Of a DNA stretch of 44,131 bases, positions 36,598-44,131 are shown one piece after another. Position 1 is the stretch's first letter. The number at the start of each line of letters is the position of its first letter. The notes beneath the pieces are model-generated. The model had not been told where the DNA came from. It saw only the letters and a program-made list of their open reading frames with translations, and did not search any database. Source of the stretch: Zhongshania aliphaticivorans (lineage in GTDB: Bacteria; Pseudomonadota; Gammaproteobacteria; Pseudomonadales; Spongiibacteraceae). A program made the translations under genes and the position numbers. Where the stretch lies: NCBI RefSeq assembly GCF_902705855.1, contig NZ_CACSIJ010000001.1, forward strand, positions 275,910-320,040. Reading direction: 5' to 3'.

Positions 36598-38643
36598 TTA
36601 TGGTGCGGCCGGTGCCGATGCTGGAGCTTTAAGTAATTTCTTTTCCACTGCCTCTTCTGCCGGCGTCATCGGCGGCGGCACAGGCTTATTCGGTAAAATC
36701 CCCGGTGGCGATGGGTCCATACCGGCCCATTCAGGCAGCACCGCCATGTCCGTGAAGGGGAATAAATTTATGCCCTGCTCAGCCTTAACCAGCTGCTCAG
36801 CGCGAATATAATTGTATTTACGCGCGCTCAGCTCAGACAAGGTATTCTGATCTCGAACAATCGTTGGGCGGATAAACACCATCAAATTACGTTTAACTTT
36901 GCTCGTGCTGTCTGAGCGGAACAAACGGCCCAGTATCGGAATATCACCTAATAAGGGTACTTTTGCAGATTGCTCCGTCACCTGATCATCAATCAGACCA
37001 CCCAGCACAATAGTCGCACCATCGTTCACCAGTACAGCGGTTTTAATCGTTCGCTTATTCGTGATGACATCCGCTGCATCGGTAGATGGGCTTAACGATG
37101 ACACTTCTTGCTCAATATTCAACTGTACTGCGTCACCCTCATTAATTTGCGGCGTGAATAGCAGTTTGATACCCACCTCTTGACGGCTAATCGTTTGGAA
37201 AGGATTGGCATTCGTTGAGCTGGCCGTAGAGCCGGTCACCACGGGTATTTCCTGCCCCACCAAGATCGATGCCTCTTCATTGTCGAGGGTTAAAAGACTT
37301 GGTGTAGAAAGAATATTAGATTCAGTGTCACTCGATAACGCCGTTAACAAAGCCGCAAAACTAAAGGCACCGTCTTTTAGCTTACCAAGGCCAAAAGCTG
37401 CACCGCGAACCCCGCTCAATGCCGCTGCAGCCGCTTCTTCTCCAGCAAGTAGGCTCACAATACCAGGCGCACTACCGCTACCCGATGCTCCGCCACCAAA
37501 ATTAATACCACCGGCAGGCGTATTCCCTGAAGAGTCGCCCTTAAACAACCACTGAACACCGAGTTCTTTTGCGCGGTTGTCCGACACTTCAATAATGATC
37601 GCTTCAACCAAGACCTGCGCGCGGCGTATATCTAGGTCGGCAATAACTGACTCTAAATTGTCGATAATATGCGGGCTACCAGACATTACGATTGAATTAG
37701 TTTGATCGTGTGCCTCAATATTAATCAGTGAAGAACTAGCTGAGTTACTTACCGCTTTTCCGGCCTCTTCGCCTTTTACCAAGGTATCGCTAATGCTTTT
37801 AAGTACCGGCGCAATATCTGCGGCCTTAGCGTATTTTAAATACCGCACGCGGATATTCGATTGATTACTCACTTCGCTATCTAAATCTTTTACTAAGCGC
37901 CGCAAATAGGAGCGCGCATCGTCGTCACCAAACAAGATCAAGGTATTGGTACGCGGGTCTGCTGCTACCACAGGCTTAGCAGCACCACGTTTACGGGTTT
38001 GCTGAGACAAGACCTTAGTGAGTATGCGTTCTACTTCTTCTGCAGAGGAATGCTCGAGCACAACGGTTTCCATCAACTGGGTATCTACCGCATTCACAGC
38101 GTTCACGATAGACATAAGCCGCCGCACATTCGACTCGCGATCGGTAATCAAAATAATATTTGAGTCAGCATAACTAGTGATCACGCCAACTTTATTATCG
38201 ACTAAGGGCCTTAGTGACTTAACCAGCTCGTCGGCATCAGCATTTTGCAACTGTGCAATACGCGTGATGATTGATTCACTACGCCCCATTGAGGAGCGAT
38301 CTGACTGAACGCTAATACCTTCAATTTTGGCGGCTTGATTGGGGATGACTTTTAAAATGCCATCGCCTACTTCAATCGCAGAATAACCTTCAACCCCTAA
38401 TTGAAGCAGGAATATTTGGTACAGCTCTTCAGCGTCTAACTTCCGATGACTTTCGACGCTAATTTTCCCCTTAACACGGCTGTCTACCACGATGGTCTTA
38501 CCCGTCAATTTAGCGACGGTGTTTATAAACTCACCAATGTCGACATTCTGCATGTCGAGGTCGAAACGTTCCGCGAATACGCTGCCAGAAAAAACGACGA
38601 AAAGCCCAAGGGCAAGACAGGATTTACGCAATAAGAATTTCAT
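36598..38643 (-). CDS. gspD: Type II secretion outer-membrane secretin GspD
   Basis: The 681-residue protein has a signal peptide (residues about 1-24, ending GSVFA). It has an N0 domain (FDLDMQNVDIGEFINTVAK), N1-N3 repeats (QNADADELVKSLRPLVDN and VLEHSSAEEVERILTKVLS among them) and a secretin barrel domain from about residue 330. The barrel has the Gly-rich loop ahead of LLAGEEAAA and the closing VPLLGDIPILGRLF. A Pro/Ala-rich tail follows. It forms the outer-membrane channel. No pilotin gene (gspS) is adjacent. Its start overlaps the gspC stop by 4 bp. Confidence 0.97.
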   Translation of the reverse strand: MKFLLRKSCLALGLFVVFSGSVFAERFDLDMQNVDIGEFINTVAKLTGKTIVVDSRVKGKISVESHRKLDAEELYQIFLLQLGVEGYSAIEVGDGILKVIPNQAAKIEGISVQSDRSSMGRSESIITRIAQLQNADADELVKSLRPLVDNKVGVITSYADSNIILITDRESNVRRLMSIVNAVNAVDTQLMETVVLEHSSAEEVERILTKVLSQQTRKRGAAKPVVAADPRTNTLILFGDDDARSYLRRLVKDLDSEVSNQSNIRVRYLKYAKAADIAPVLKSISDTLVKGEEAGKAVSNSASSSLINIEAHDQTNSIVMSGSPHIIDNLESVIADLDIRRAQVLVEAIIIEVSDNRAKELGVQWLFKGDSSGNTPAGGINFGGGASGSGSAPGIVSLLAGEEAAAAALSGVRGAAFGLGKLKDGAFSFAALLTALSSDTESNILSTPSLLTLDNEEASILVGQEIPVVTGSTASSTNANPFQTISRQEVGIKLLFTPQINEGDAVQLNIEQEVSSLSPSTDAADVITNKRTIKTAVLVNDGATIVLGGLIDDQVTEQSAKVPLLGDIPILGRLFRSDSTSKVKRNLMVFIRPTIVRDQNTLSELSARKYNYIRAEQLVKAEQGINLFPFTDMAVLPEWAGMDPSPPGILPNKPVPPPMTPAEEAVEKKLLKAPASAPAAP

Positions 38644-39530
38644 ATATCAAATCTTTTGGTGAGTATGGTGTCGGCACGTTGAACCAGCAGTTCAAACGAG
38701 GTGGTATTTTGCATTAGTTTAAATAATTCTTGTGGCTGTAAATCGGCGACTGACTGACCATTTACAGACAAAACAACATCACCGGGTTCAAGAGAAAGCT
38801 GGTCGAACAGACGTTTATCGCGTCCCGGTTTAATCTCATACCCTAGTAAGCGTCCGCCCTCGTTAACGGGGTTAGCCGAGAAAAACCGAGCCAACATAAG
38901 TGGGCTGTTTTGTACGGTGTCTCTGGCATCACCAATCAATGAGCGAATTTCTGGCGTATTCAAATCGACGGTACTGTTGTCACCAGCACTCGGTGAGGCT
39001 GCGCTACTAATACCTGCGAGCCCGACCTTTTTATCGAGCTCTATTTTTTCTCTTTTGCGGTTATTTTCAATAATGATGTATTCGGGAAGTACTGCAAGCA
39101 AACGCACCGAACCAGGTACTTCGATTTTCTCACCAACACTATAGGCCTTGGTTTTATTGGCATGACGCAGTACTGCCACACCTTTTTCATCATTACCGGC
39201 AACTAAACCAATAACGGTAATTTTTAGGGTGCTACGGCGAACATCCTTTTCAGATTCTGTTGCCGCCACCTCGCCCACTGGTGGCACCCCAAATAAAGGC
39301 ACCCCAAGTAAACTTTGAACATCGTAAGATGAACTACTAGCTCCCGCCGAACCAGCACTCTGGGGATCATCATTCACTACTGCGGCAGGTAAGGCCGGAT
39401 CGCGAAGCCATGCTGATATTTGCCAGCATAAACCCGCCAAACACGCTAATAGCAGTGCCCACAGTAGAACGTTCGCGAGACTCACTACGCGAGGAGGGAA
39501 AAACTTTATCCAGATGACAGAGCGATCCAC
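38640..39530 (-). CDS. gspC: Type II secretion system protein GspC
   Basis: The 296-residue protein has one N-terminal transmembrane helix (about residues 20-40, VLLWALLLACLAGLCWQISAW). A homology region at about 95-170 (LKITVIGLVAGNDEKGVAVL to IIENNRKREKIELD) binds the secretin N0 domain. A C-terminal PDZ domain carries GRDKRLFDQLSLEPGDVVLS. GspC connects the inner-membrane platform to GspD and is the first gene of the operon. The start is GTG 39530, without an obvious strong ribosome binding site. No confident promoter was found in the 169 bp upstream. Confidence 0.94.
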   Translation of the reverse strand: MDRSVIWIKFFPPRVVSLANVLLWALLLACLAGLCWQISAWLRDPALPAAVVNDDPQSAGSAGASSSSYDVQSLLGVPLFGVPPVGEVAATESEKDVRRSTLKITVIGLVAGNDEKGVAVLRHANKTKAYSVGEKIEVPGSVRLLAVLPEYIIIENNRKREKIELDKKVGLAGISSAASPSAGDNSTVDLNTPEIRSLIGDARDTVQNSPLMLARFFSANPVNEGGRLLGYEIKPGRDKRLFDQLSLEPGDVVLSVNGQSVADLQPQELFKLMQNTTSFELLVQRADTILTKRFDI

Positions 39531-39699
39531 GTCTTAGATTTACCCCAAAAATACCGCGAAGCGCCGAATGGTAGACGAACAGTATGACATTTTTCTTACC
39601 AAAATCGTGCCCAGAGGCCAAAATCCACTTTTGTGGTCACAATTTTGTCGTATCGAATTACCCGTACTGGCCCATTTCAGCGCCCGAATCGCAAGCGTT

Positions 39700-39870
39700 T
39701 TACTTAAATACACAGTGCTTTGCATAATCCATTGATTCGTTGGCAGACCAATCACCCATATCTTTTTTATCCAAGCCTGCGCACCACGCTTCACTACCCA
39801 CTTCCGGCGCGCATGCCGAGACTAAGAAAACCAAACTTAGCAGCCCAAACAATTTTATTGTTTTCATCAT
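39700..39870 (-). CDS. DUF3012 small lipoprotein
   Basis: This 56-residue reading frame has a lipoprotein signal peptide ending VSAC, with the lipidated Cys at residue 20. It continues APEVGSEAWCAGLDKKDMGD and ends YAKHCVFK. This is the conserved DUF3012 pattern, with Cys30 and Cys53 able to form a disulfide. Members are tiny lipoproteins of marine gammaproteobacteria with no known role. Two adjacent ATGs (39870 and 39867) could serve as start, with GGGG upstream. It stands alone between the rubredoxin gene and gspC on the minus strand. Confidence 0.87.
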   Translation of the reverse strand: MMKTIKLFGLLSLVFLVSACAPEVGSEAWCAGLDKKDMGDWSANESMDYAKHCVFK

Positions 39871-39994
39871 GTTAACCCCAGCAATTAATCAATCTCCGAA
39901 GTGTAACAGAGGGCCGCATAATGAGGCACAGTGTCGCTACACTTTTCTCTAAAAAAGCGATTTACCCAGCACCTGCCCCATGCTTTACACTCGA

Positions 39995-40168
39995 TCAGGC
40001 GGGAACCATGTCAAAATCAAACTTGCTTATACCGCAATCAGGGCACTCCCAATCCTCAGGCACATCGGCCCACAAGGTGCCAGCTGGAATTCCATCGTCC
40101 GGCAAACCTTCGGCTTCGTCGTAAATAAAACCACAAATAACGCATTCCCACTTATTAAACTCGCTCAC
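39995..40168 (-). CDS. Rubredoxin
   Basis: This 57-residue protein has the two rubredoxin iron-binding knuckles, C9-x2-C12-G and C42-P-x-C45-G. The family core FIYDEAEGLPDDGI and the spacer WADVPEDWECPDCG lie between and around them. It carries one Fe(Cys)4 centre and moves single electrons, for example to alkane hydroxylases or in oxidative-stress pathways. The start is a GTG with GGGGG about 8 bp upstream. No rubredoxin reductase or AlkB gene is in the window, so its partner is unknown. Confidence 0.95.
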   Translation of the reverse strand: MSEFNKWECVICGFIYDEAEGLPDDGIPAGTLWADVPEDWECPDCGISKFDFDMVPA

Positions 40169-40296
40169 AAACTGCCCCCATTTCCATGCACATCAATCGT
40201 ATTGGGTACCCACCTCAAGATGGCGCCCCGTTTAAAGGTCCAAGTATACTACCGAATCCGCTACGGAAATATTAAGTAAATTCAATGATATGGCTT

Positions 40297-41088
40297 TTAA
40301 TCTAAAGCCGCTGCCAGCGGCTCAAGGTCGAGCAACACAACTCTACGCTCCTGACCACGGGCCAAACTTATTGCCAAATAATTTACATCATCTAAATCTT
40401 CGTAGATTTGGGTAGGTGCTTCATAGCGCGACAGGTCAACACCATTAAAAGCAAGAACCCGATCACCCGATTTAAGGCCAAGTGCGGCAAAAATCTGCTT
40501 ATCTCTTCCCTCAGAGATAATATATTCACGACCACTTACACCATCGACGACTTTTACATCTATTGCCCCAAGCAAAGAAAGCGGTCGATCATACAATCTG
40601 CGGCGATAATCAGACACCATGTGCCGCACATCAACATCCGCCCTTAAATCAACAACACGCGGTTTAATTTCTTGAGACTGCCCTTTTTGACTAATATCTA
40701 GGCGCAAACTCATAGTTGCTGGTTGATCCAAGCCCCTCCGCTGCCACAGCAAGATATAACTTCCGCAGTGATCCAACAATACGGCATCAGCTAAAATTCG
40801 ACTGACCGCTAGGCAAGGCTCCGCCAGTAATTCACCGGCCTGTAATTGCCGCACTTCACCATCAATATTAATAAGCGCGTATTCACCTGCGCTCGCTGCA
40901 ACTATTTTCTGTAGGCTAAGCTGGGTATACACATAGGGATCTTCCCCAAAGGAATCGGCGTTCTCGGCATTAAAAATACGTGCCTCTTCGGTCGCCGCAC
41001 GCATCACGGGAAATCGCTCCGCCAGCGCTAATAGCACTACCCCCGTCAACATAGCGCACACCGTAGCCCGCAAAACCGTAAAAACCAC
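40297..41088 (-). CDS. Orphan GspC-like protein (membrane anchor, HR-like and PDZ domains)
   Basis: The 263-residue protein has an N-terminal transmembrane helix (about residues 7-24). A region like the GspC homology domain lies at about 65-115, with EYALINIDGEVRQLQAGELL and later VLLDHCGSYILLW. A linker and a PDZ-like end from about 170 follow. Its GRDKQIFAALGLKSGDRVLAFNG segment matches GRDKRLFDQLSLEPGDVVLSVNG of the operon's own GspC at GRDKxxFxxLxLxxGDxVLxxNG. No protein of established function was recognised beyond this relation. It may be an alternative secretin-contacting subunit or a regulator of the system. It is divergent from dusC. Confidence 0.7.
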   Translation of the reverse strand: MVFTVLRATVCAMLTGVVLLALAERFPVMRAATEEARIFNAENADSFGEDPYVYTQLSLQKIVAASAGEYALINIDGEVRQLQAGELLAEPCLAVSRILADAVLLDHCGSYILLWQRRGLDQPATMSLRLDISQKGQSQEIKPRVVDLRADVDVRHMVSDYRRRLYDRPLSLLGAIDVKVVDGVSGREYIISEGRDKQIFAALGLKSGDRVLAFNGVDLSRYEAPTQIYEDLDDVNYLAISLARGQERRVVLLDLEPLAAALD

Positions 41089-41130
41089 CCCACCCCCTAT
41101 CTAATACATTTAGTCGTCTATTCTGACCCA

Positions 41131-41149
41131 GCTAATAGATTAGCTAATC
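41131..41149. promoter_or_regulatory. Overlapping palindromes between orphan gspC-like gene and dusC
   Basis: The perfect inverted repeat GCTAAT-AG-ATTAGC (41131-41144) overlaps a perfect 12-bp palindrome GATTAGCTAATC (41138-41149). It lies in the 112-bp divergent gap and is a possible operator. No regulator is assigned. Confidence 0.35.
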
Positions 41150-41200
41150 ACGCAGCGAGAGCTGCGCTACAATAGCGCTTTTATTCCATTGATCTAATTT

Positions 41201-42172
41201 ATGCAATTACATCTCGCGCCGATGGAAGGCGTTGTAAACGCTCGTATGCGGGCCATGCTGACCGCCATCGGCGGCATAGACCGCTGTATTACCGAGTTTG
41301 TACGAATAACTGACCAGCTCCTACCCGCCAGAGTATTCCATCGTCTGTGCCCCGAGCTAGAACACGACTGTAAAACGCCCTCCGGCACACCCGTCTACAT
41401 CCAACTTTTAGGCGGCGAACCCAACCCCATGGCCGAAAATGCGGCCAGAGCAGCGAGCTTAGGCGCGATTGGTATCGACACGAACTTCGGCTGCCCCGCA
41501 AAATGCGTCAATCGCCATCGCGGCGGCTCGGTGCTACTGGATGAACCGGAGCTACTCTACCAGATCATTAAATCTATGCGCAGCGCCGTTCCATCATCGA
41601 TACCTGTTACGGCTAAAATTAGACTTGGATTCAACGACGACAGCAAACTCATCGATATAGTTAGCGCAATCAGCGAAGCGGGGGCAGATGGCCTTACTAT
41701 CCACGCCAGAACAAAAACCGACGGTTATAAACCGCCGGCGCACTGGCACCAGCTGGCAAAAGTACATTCTTATATCGACGTACCCGTGATTGCCAACGGC
41801 GAAGTGTGGAGCCCTGCGGACTTTCTGGCGTGCCAGCAACAAAGTGGCTGCAGCGACGTTATGCTAGGCCGCGGTCTACTTGCCCGCCCCGATCTCGCCT
41901 TAGAGATAAAGTCGCTTGCGCAAGGTAACATTTATGACCGCCAGCAATGGTCGCATATTCTTATTTTACTTGAGGCATTATTTGCGGATAGCGTGGCAAA
42001 CTGCGCGCCACGCCATGTCGGTGGGCCGATAAAACAATGGCTAGGCTATTTGCGCAGGGAATACCCTCAAGCACAACAACTATTCGAGCAAATTAAACGT
42101 TTAAATACACCTGCCGATATTTGTGCTGCACTTGACGAGCATCGCGGCTATCAAACAATAGTCGCAGCCTGA
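41201..42172 (+). CDS. dusC: tRNA-dihydrouridine(16) synthase DusC
   Basis: The 323-residue FMN enzyme reduces uridine to dihydrouridine in tRNA. It begins LHLAPMEGVVNARMR, has the catalytic Cys98 in NFGCPAKCVN, and shows KIRLG, IHARTK and the phosphate-binding VIANGEVWSPADFL and MLGRGLLARPDL motifs. The pattern APMEGV and CPAKCVNRHRGGS separates DusC, which modifies U16, from DusA and DusB. Length matches the E. coli protein (about 315). It is divergent from the GspC-like gene. Confidence 0.93.
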   Translation: MQLHLAPMEGVVNARMRAMLTAIGGIDRCITEFVRITDQLLPARVFHRLCPELEHDCKTPSGTPVYIQLLGGEPNPMAENAARAASLGAIGIDTNFGCPAKCVNRHRGGSVLLDEPELLYQIIKSMRSAVPSSIPVTAKIRLGFNDDSKLIDIVSAISEAGADGLTIHARTKTDGYKPPAHWHQLAKVHSYIDVPVIANGEVWSPADFLACQQQSGCSDVMLGRGLLARPDLALEIKSLAQGNIYDRQQWSHILILLEALFADSVANCAPRHVGGPIKQWLGYLRREYPQAQQLFEQIKRLNTPADICAALDEHRGYQTIVAA

Positions 42173-42196
42173 TTCCTGTCTGCGCCAAGATTACAA

Positions 42197-42670
42197 CTAG
42201 CTGAATTTTTTCTTTAGATAGTCCAATTCATCCAAGGCACCGGAATCGGTCTGGGAGAGAATGAATTTCTCAACCTTTCCGCCCACCAAGGGAATCTTGG
42301 CCTTACAGCGATGCGATACGCTGTACTCACAACCATCGGCAGTTTCTAGCAGGGAAATTTTAGCAGTCAGCTCTACAGGCTGATTCCTAACATCAATGAC
42401 CAGCGCGCCTTCCCAACCATTTTCACTACGTTGCCAAGTTTCTTCAAATTCCAAGGTTTGCTTTGAGTTAAAGATTTTTGCCAATACTGAAGGCAGCTCG
42501 CGCACTACCTCTCTGACCATATGAACTTTGGCAGTATCCTCGTCTTCCTGAACATCGCATTCCGCACTTAACTCACCAAGCGCAATGCTGCGCTCAACGC
42601 GAAAGTCGGGGTCGCACAATACCGCCCAGACTTCATCAAGGCTATTCGCAAACTTACAAGTGACCGTCAT
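42197..42670 (-). CDS. DUF2505 (SRPBCC-fold) protein
   Basis: This 157-residue soluble protein matches the DUF2505 type: an opening MTVTCKFANSLDEVWAVLCD, then VRELPSVLAKIFN and the end IPLVGGKVEKFILSQT. The fold is the START/Bet v1-like SRPBCC hydrophobic-pocket fold, and the ligand and role are unknown. No signal peptide is present. GAGG lies about 9 bp before the ATG. It converges on dusC (24 bp between stops) and is separated from the YeeE/YedE pair by about 105 bp. Confidence 0.82.
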   Translation of the reverse strand: MTVTCKFANSLDEVWAVLCDPDFRVERSIALGELSAECDVQEDEDTAKVHMVREVVRELPSVLAKIFNSKQTLEFEETWQRSENGWEGALVIDVRNQPVELTAKISLLETADGCEYSVSHRCKAKIPLVGGKVEKFILSQTDSGALDELDYLKKKFS

Positions 42671-42775
42671 TTTGTCGCCTCATCATTATTGTTATGGCGA
42701 ATGCACTCTTACGCAGACGCTCGGCAAATATTAGCCCATAAAATGCTGTCGCTCTATGTCCGCAGAGATACAAAT

Positions 42776-43186
42776 TTAGGGCTCAAATACAAAACGATGT
42801 AAAAACATGCCCGCAAACATTGCCATAAGGAATATAAAGAAACTTGGCACGCCGCTCAAAATCGCTACTAAAGCCGGTGCCGGACACAAGCCACTCAATG
42901 CCCAACCGATGCCGAATAGCAAAGCACCCAATATCAATTTAGCGTCAATATCTTTACGGGTAGGCAGCGAAAATTTTTCAGCGTATTTTGGCGACGCCAT
43001 TTTAAATACAAAGAAAAACCCTGGCGTCGCAATCAGCAGCGCCGTTCCCATGACCAATGCCAAGCTCGGATCCCACACGCCGGCAAGGTCCAAAAAATTT
43101 TGGACCTTAGCAGGATTTGCCATCCCAGATACAGTGATGCCCGCACCAAATAAAACGCCGGCCAGAACGATAAACCAGCGATTCAT
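42776..43186 (-). CDS. YeeE/YedE-type half transporter, second subunit
   Basis: This 136-residue polytopic membrane protein has about four helices and the family pattern GAGITVSGMANPAKVQNFLD near the N-terminus. A Cys-containing GIGWALSGLCPAPALV lies in the second half. Related full-length YeeE/TsuA proteins take up thiosulfate. Half-size pairs like this one are often encoded next to persulfide or sulfide detoxification genes. It overlaps its partner gene by 4 bp and probably forms a complex with it. Transport of a sulfur compound is inferred from the family. Confidence 0.83.
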   Translation of the reverse strand: MNRWFIVLAGVLFGAGITVSGMANPAKVQNFLDLAGVWDPSLALVMGTALLIATPGFFFVFKMASPKYAEKFSLPTRKDIDAKLILGALLFGIGWALSGLCPAPALVAILSGVPSFFIFLMAMFAGMFLHRFVFEP

Positions 43187-43623
43187 ACGCCCTCTCCCAG
43201 CAGATGACGAATAACAAATACCGTCACCGCGCCACTAGCCATAAAAACCAGCGTGGCAACCACGGAACGCATCGAAAAACGTGAAATTCCGCACACCCCG
43301 TGCCCCGAAGTACAACCGCCGCCCATCCTCGTTCCTACACCCACTAGCAAACCTGCAAGCACCAGCATCGGCGTGCTCGCAACACTGGCAACAGACTCTA
43401 AGGCACCACTAATTAACGCCGCTACCAGCGCACCAAGGAACAAGCCTCCCAGAAAAATAAGACGCCAATTTCTCTCGTCACCATGTTCAAGCATGGCACC
43501 CGCAACAATTCCCGAAATCCCTGCGATTCTGCCGACCGACCACATAAGCAATACCGCAGCGAGCCCAATGAGCGCACCGCCTACTATCGCTGAAATAGGC
43601 GTAAAAGCCGTTTCTATCACCAT
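43183..43623 (-). CDS. YeeE/YedE-type half transporter, first subunit
   Basis: This 146-residue membrane protein has four to five helices and the conserved motif GGGCTSGHGVCGISRFSMRS near residues 106-125. The two cysteines of that motif are the type used in sulfur-atom relay by YeeE/TsuA. Its ATG has GAGGTG about 8 bp upstream. It is first in a two-gene unit with the second half transporter. A promoter with a CsoR/CstR-like palindrome in its spacer lies about 80 bp upstream, suggesting control by reactive sulfur species or a metal. Confidence 0.86.
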   Translation of the reverse strand: MVIETAFTPISAIVGGALIGLAAVLLMWSVGRIAGISGIVAGAMLEHGDERNWRLIFLGGLFLGALVAALISGALESVASVASTPMLVLAGLLVGVGTRMGGGCTSGHGVCGISRFSMRSVVATLVFMASGAVTVFVIRHLLGEGV

Positions 43624-43704
43624 TGCTGTGACACCTCTAATTGATAATTCGTACTAGCTTTTCTAAACACATTTTGCAGCAAGAATAACCCTATACCCAC
43701 ACAA

Positions 43705-43734
43705 AATATACCCCCACGGGTATACTTTGTTCAA
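43705..43734 (-). promoter_or_regulatory. Promoter with CsoR/CstR-like operator for the YeeE pair
   Basis: On the minus strand TTGAAC (43729-43734) and TATATT (43705-43710) lie 18 bp apart. A perfect inverted repeat, TATACCC-CCAC-GGGTATA (43707-43724), fills the spacer. This form, AT ends with a GC core, is that of CsoR-family operators, which include the persulfide sensor CstR. A further half site, TATACCC, is at 43692-43698. No CsoR gene is in the window. Confidence 0.65.
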
Positions 43735-43756
43735 GTAAAAAAATTGAGCACTCAAA

Positions 43757-43846
43757 ATGAGCACCCATACAATTAAAGAGAGCAAAGTCGCAACAGAAAA
43801 TGCTGCGATATTACCCCACCACTTGAAAAATCTGCTAGCGAGTTAG
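43757..43846 (+). CDS. Small open frame of 29 codons, possible regulator remnant
   Basis: A short frame, MSTHTIKESKVATENAAILP and nine more residues, begins 32 bp downstream of the operator on the opposite strand from the YeeE pair. The opening resembles the start of small sulfur-responsive regulators that often lie here, but it stops before any recognisable domain. It may be a decayed gene or a chance frame. The rest of the 43624-43864 gap holds nothing else recognised. Confidence 0.2.
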   Translation: MSTHTIKESKVATENAAILPHHLKNLLAS

Positions 43847-43864
43847 TGCCCCATCAAGAAACAC

Positions 43865-44131
43865 TTAAGCTCGAAGTGAATTTCTAGGCATTTCTGCCCC
43901 GAGGTGGTGATGACTTTTCGACAGACGATTCAGCTCTTCGGCCTCATACACTGCCAAAACTTCAGCTAGCTTGCGGCTAATGGTCGTACTGGCCCGAATC
44001 ATCTCAATTTTCGGCCATGTCGCCCGCTCTCCCTCGGCAATAAAAAACTGCAGTTCATCGGGTGTTAATTCAGTAAGTAATTTACGAGGATCAAAAAACC
44101 GATACCGAGGAATAATATTAATATCGCCGGT
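43865..44131 (-). CDS. Patatin-like phospholipase with DUF3336, C-terminal part
   Basis: Eighty-eight residues remain before the stop, the 5' part lying outside the window. The visible part starts TGDINIIPRYRFFDPRKLL and continues EGERATWPKIEMIRASTTIS. It matches the C-terminal region of DUF3336-patatin lipases, where (S)GDI.I.P is followed by an EGE-R-TWPK helix. Eukaryotic relatives are triacylglycerol lipases (TGL3/SDP1 type). The catalytic Ser and Asp are outside the window. A role in neutral-lipid or phospholipid turnover is the family expectation. Confidence 0.72.
   Translation of the reverse strand, partial: TGDINIIPRYRFFDPRKLLTELTPDELQFFIAEGERATWPKIEMIRASTTISRKLAEVLAVYEAEELNRLSKSHHHLGAEMPRNSLRA

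Noticed and set aside
39531-39699. Sigma-54-like promoter before gspC (TGGGCACG-type stretch)
   Set aside because: The expected GC at the -12 position is absent.
43253-43657. Open frame antisense to the first YeeE/YedE half transporter
   Set aside because: Pro/Thr-rich shadow of a membrane protein gene; no ribosome binding site or motif.
1-44131. Mobile elements, CRISPR arrays, tRNA or rRNA genes, toxin-antitoxin or defence loci
   Set aside because: No transposase, integrase, repeat array or tRNA-like cloverleaf was recognised. YgfX/SdhE was once called a toxin-antitoxin pair but is better explained as FAD-assembly genes.

Overview
The window looks like chromosome from a free-living, probably marine, gammaproteobacterium close to the Spongiibacteraceae/Cellvibrionales. 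This is inferred from gene order and protein character, not from a database search. Supporting signs are the rpoE-rseA-rseB-rseC-lepA-lepB block divergent from nadB, the ygfX-sdhE pair divergent from ygfZ, a complete gspC-N type II secretion operon, a DUF3012 mini-lipoprotein and many lipid/isoprenoid-type catabolic genes (SDRs, acyl-CoA dehydrogenases, BVMO, patatin). No tRNA, rRNA, CRISPR array, insertion sequence or phage gene was seen.

Layout. 1-4764 (-): envelope stress operon, sigma-E with its anti-sigma RseA, RseB, RseC, then LepA and the N-terminus of LepB. It is preceded by a textbook sigma-E promoter, so the operon is probably autoregulated. 4889-8428: nadB, ygfX/sdhE and ygfZ (NAD synthesis, flavinylation and Fe-S housekeeping). 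8481-17273: the most distinctive region. A four-gene operon (PF10118 protein with a full diiron-carboxylate ligand pattern, alpha/beta hydrolase, Baeyer-Villiger monooxygenase, SDR) lies next to a two-gene operon (TonB-dependent receptor, exported START-domain protein), with a MerR-type regulator divergent from the receptor. The two operons carry nearly the same promoter/operator of about 51 bp in identical register, which makes them one regulon. I read it as uptake, periplasmic handling and oxidative breakdown of a hydrophobic, probably cyclic or terpenoid/steroid-like, compound.

17285-28444: ung, an EthD-domain/SDR pair, a DUF1499 membrane protein, a PAS-GGDEF-EAL protein with a degenerate GGDEF site, glpK, an SDR, and two adjacent acyl-CoA dehydrogenase genes whose residues suggest an asymmetric heteromer with one catalytic subunit. 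28473-39530: a strong terminator and then gspN to gspC on the minus strand, a complete type II secretion operon tightly coupled by 4-bp overlaps. 39700-41088: a DUF3012 lipoprotein, a rubredoxin and a second, orphan GspC-like protein. 41201-44131: dusC, a DUF2505 protein, a split YeeE/YedE sulfur transporter pair under a CsoR/CstR-like palindromic operator, and the C-terminus of a DUF3336-type patatin lipase running off the window.
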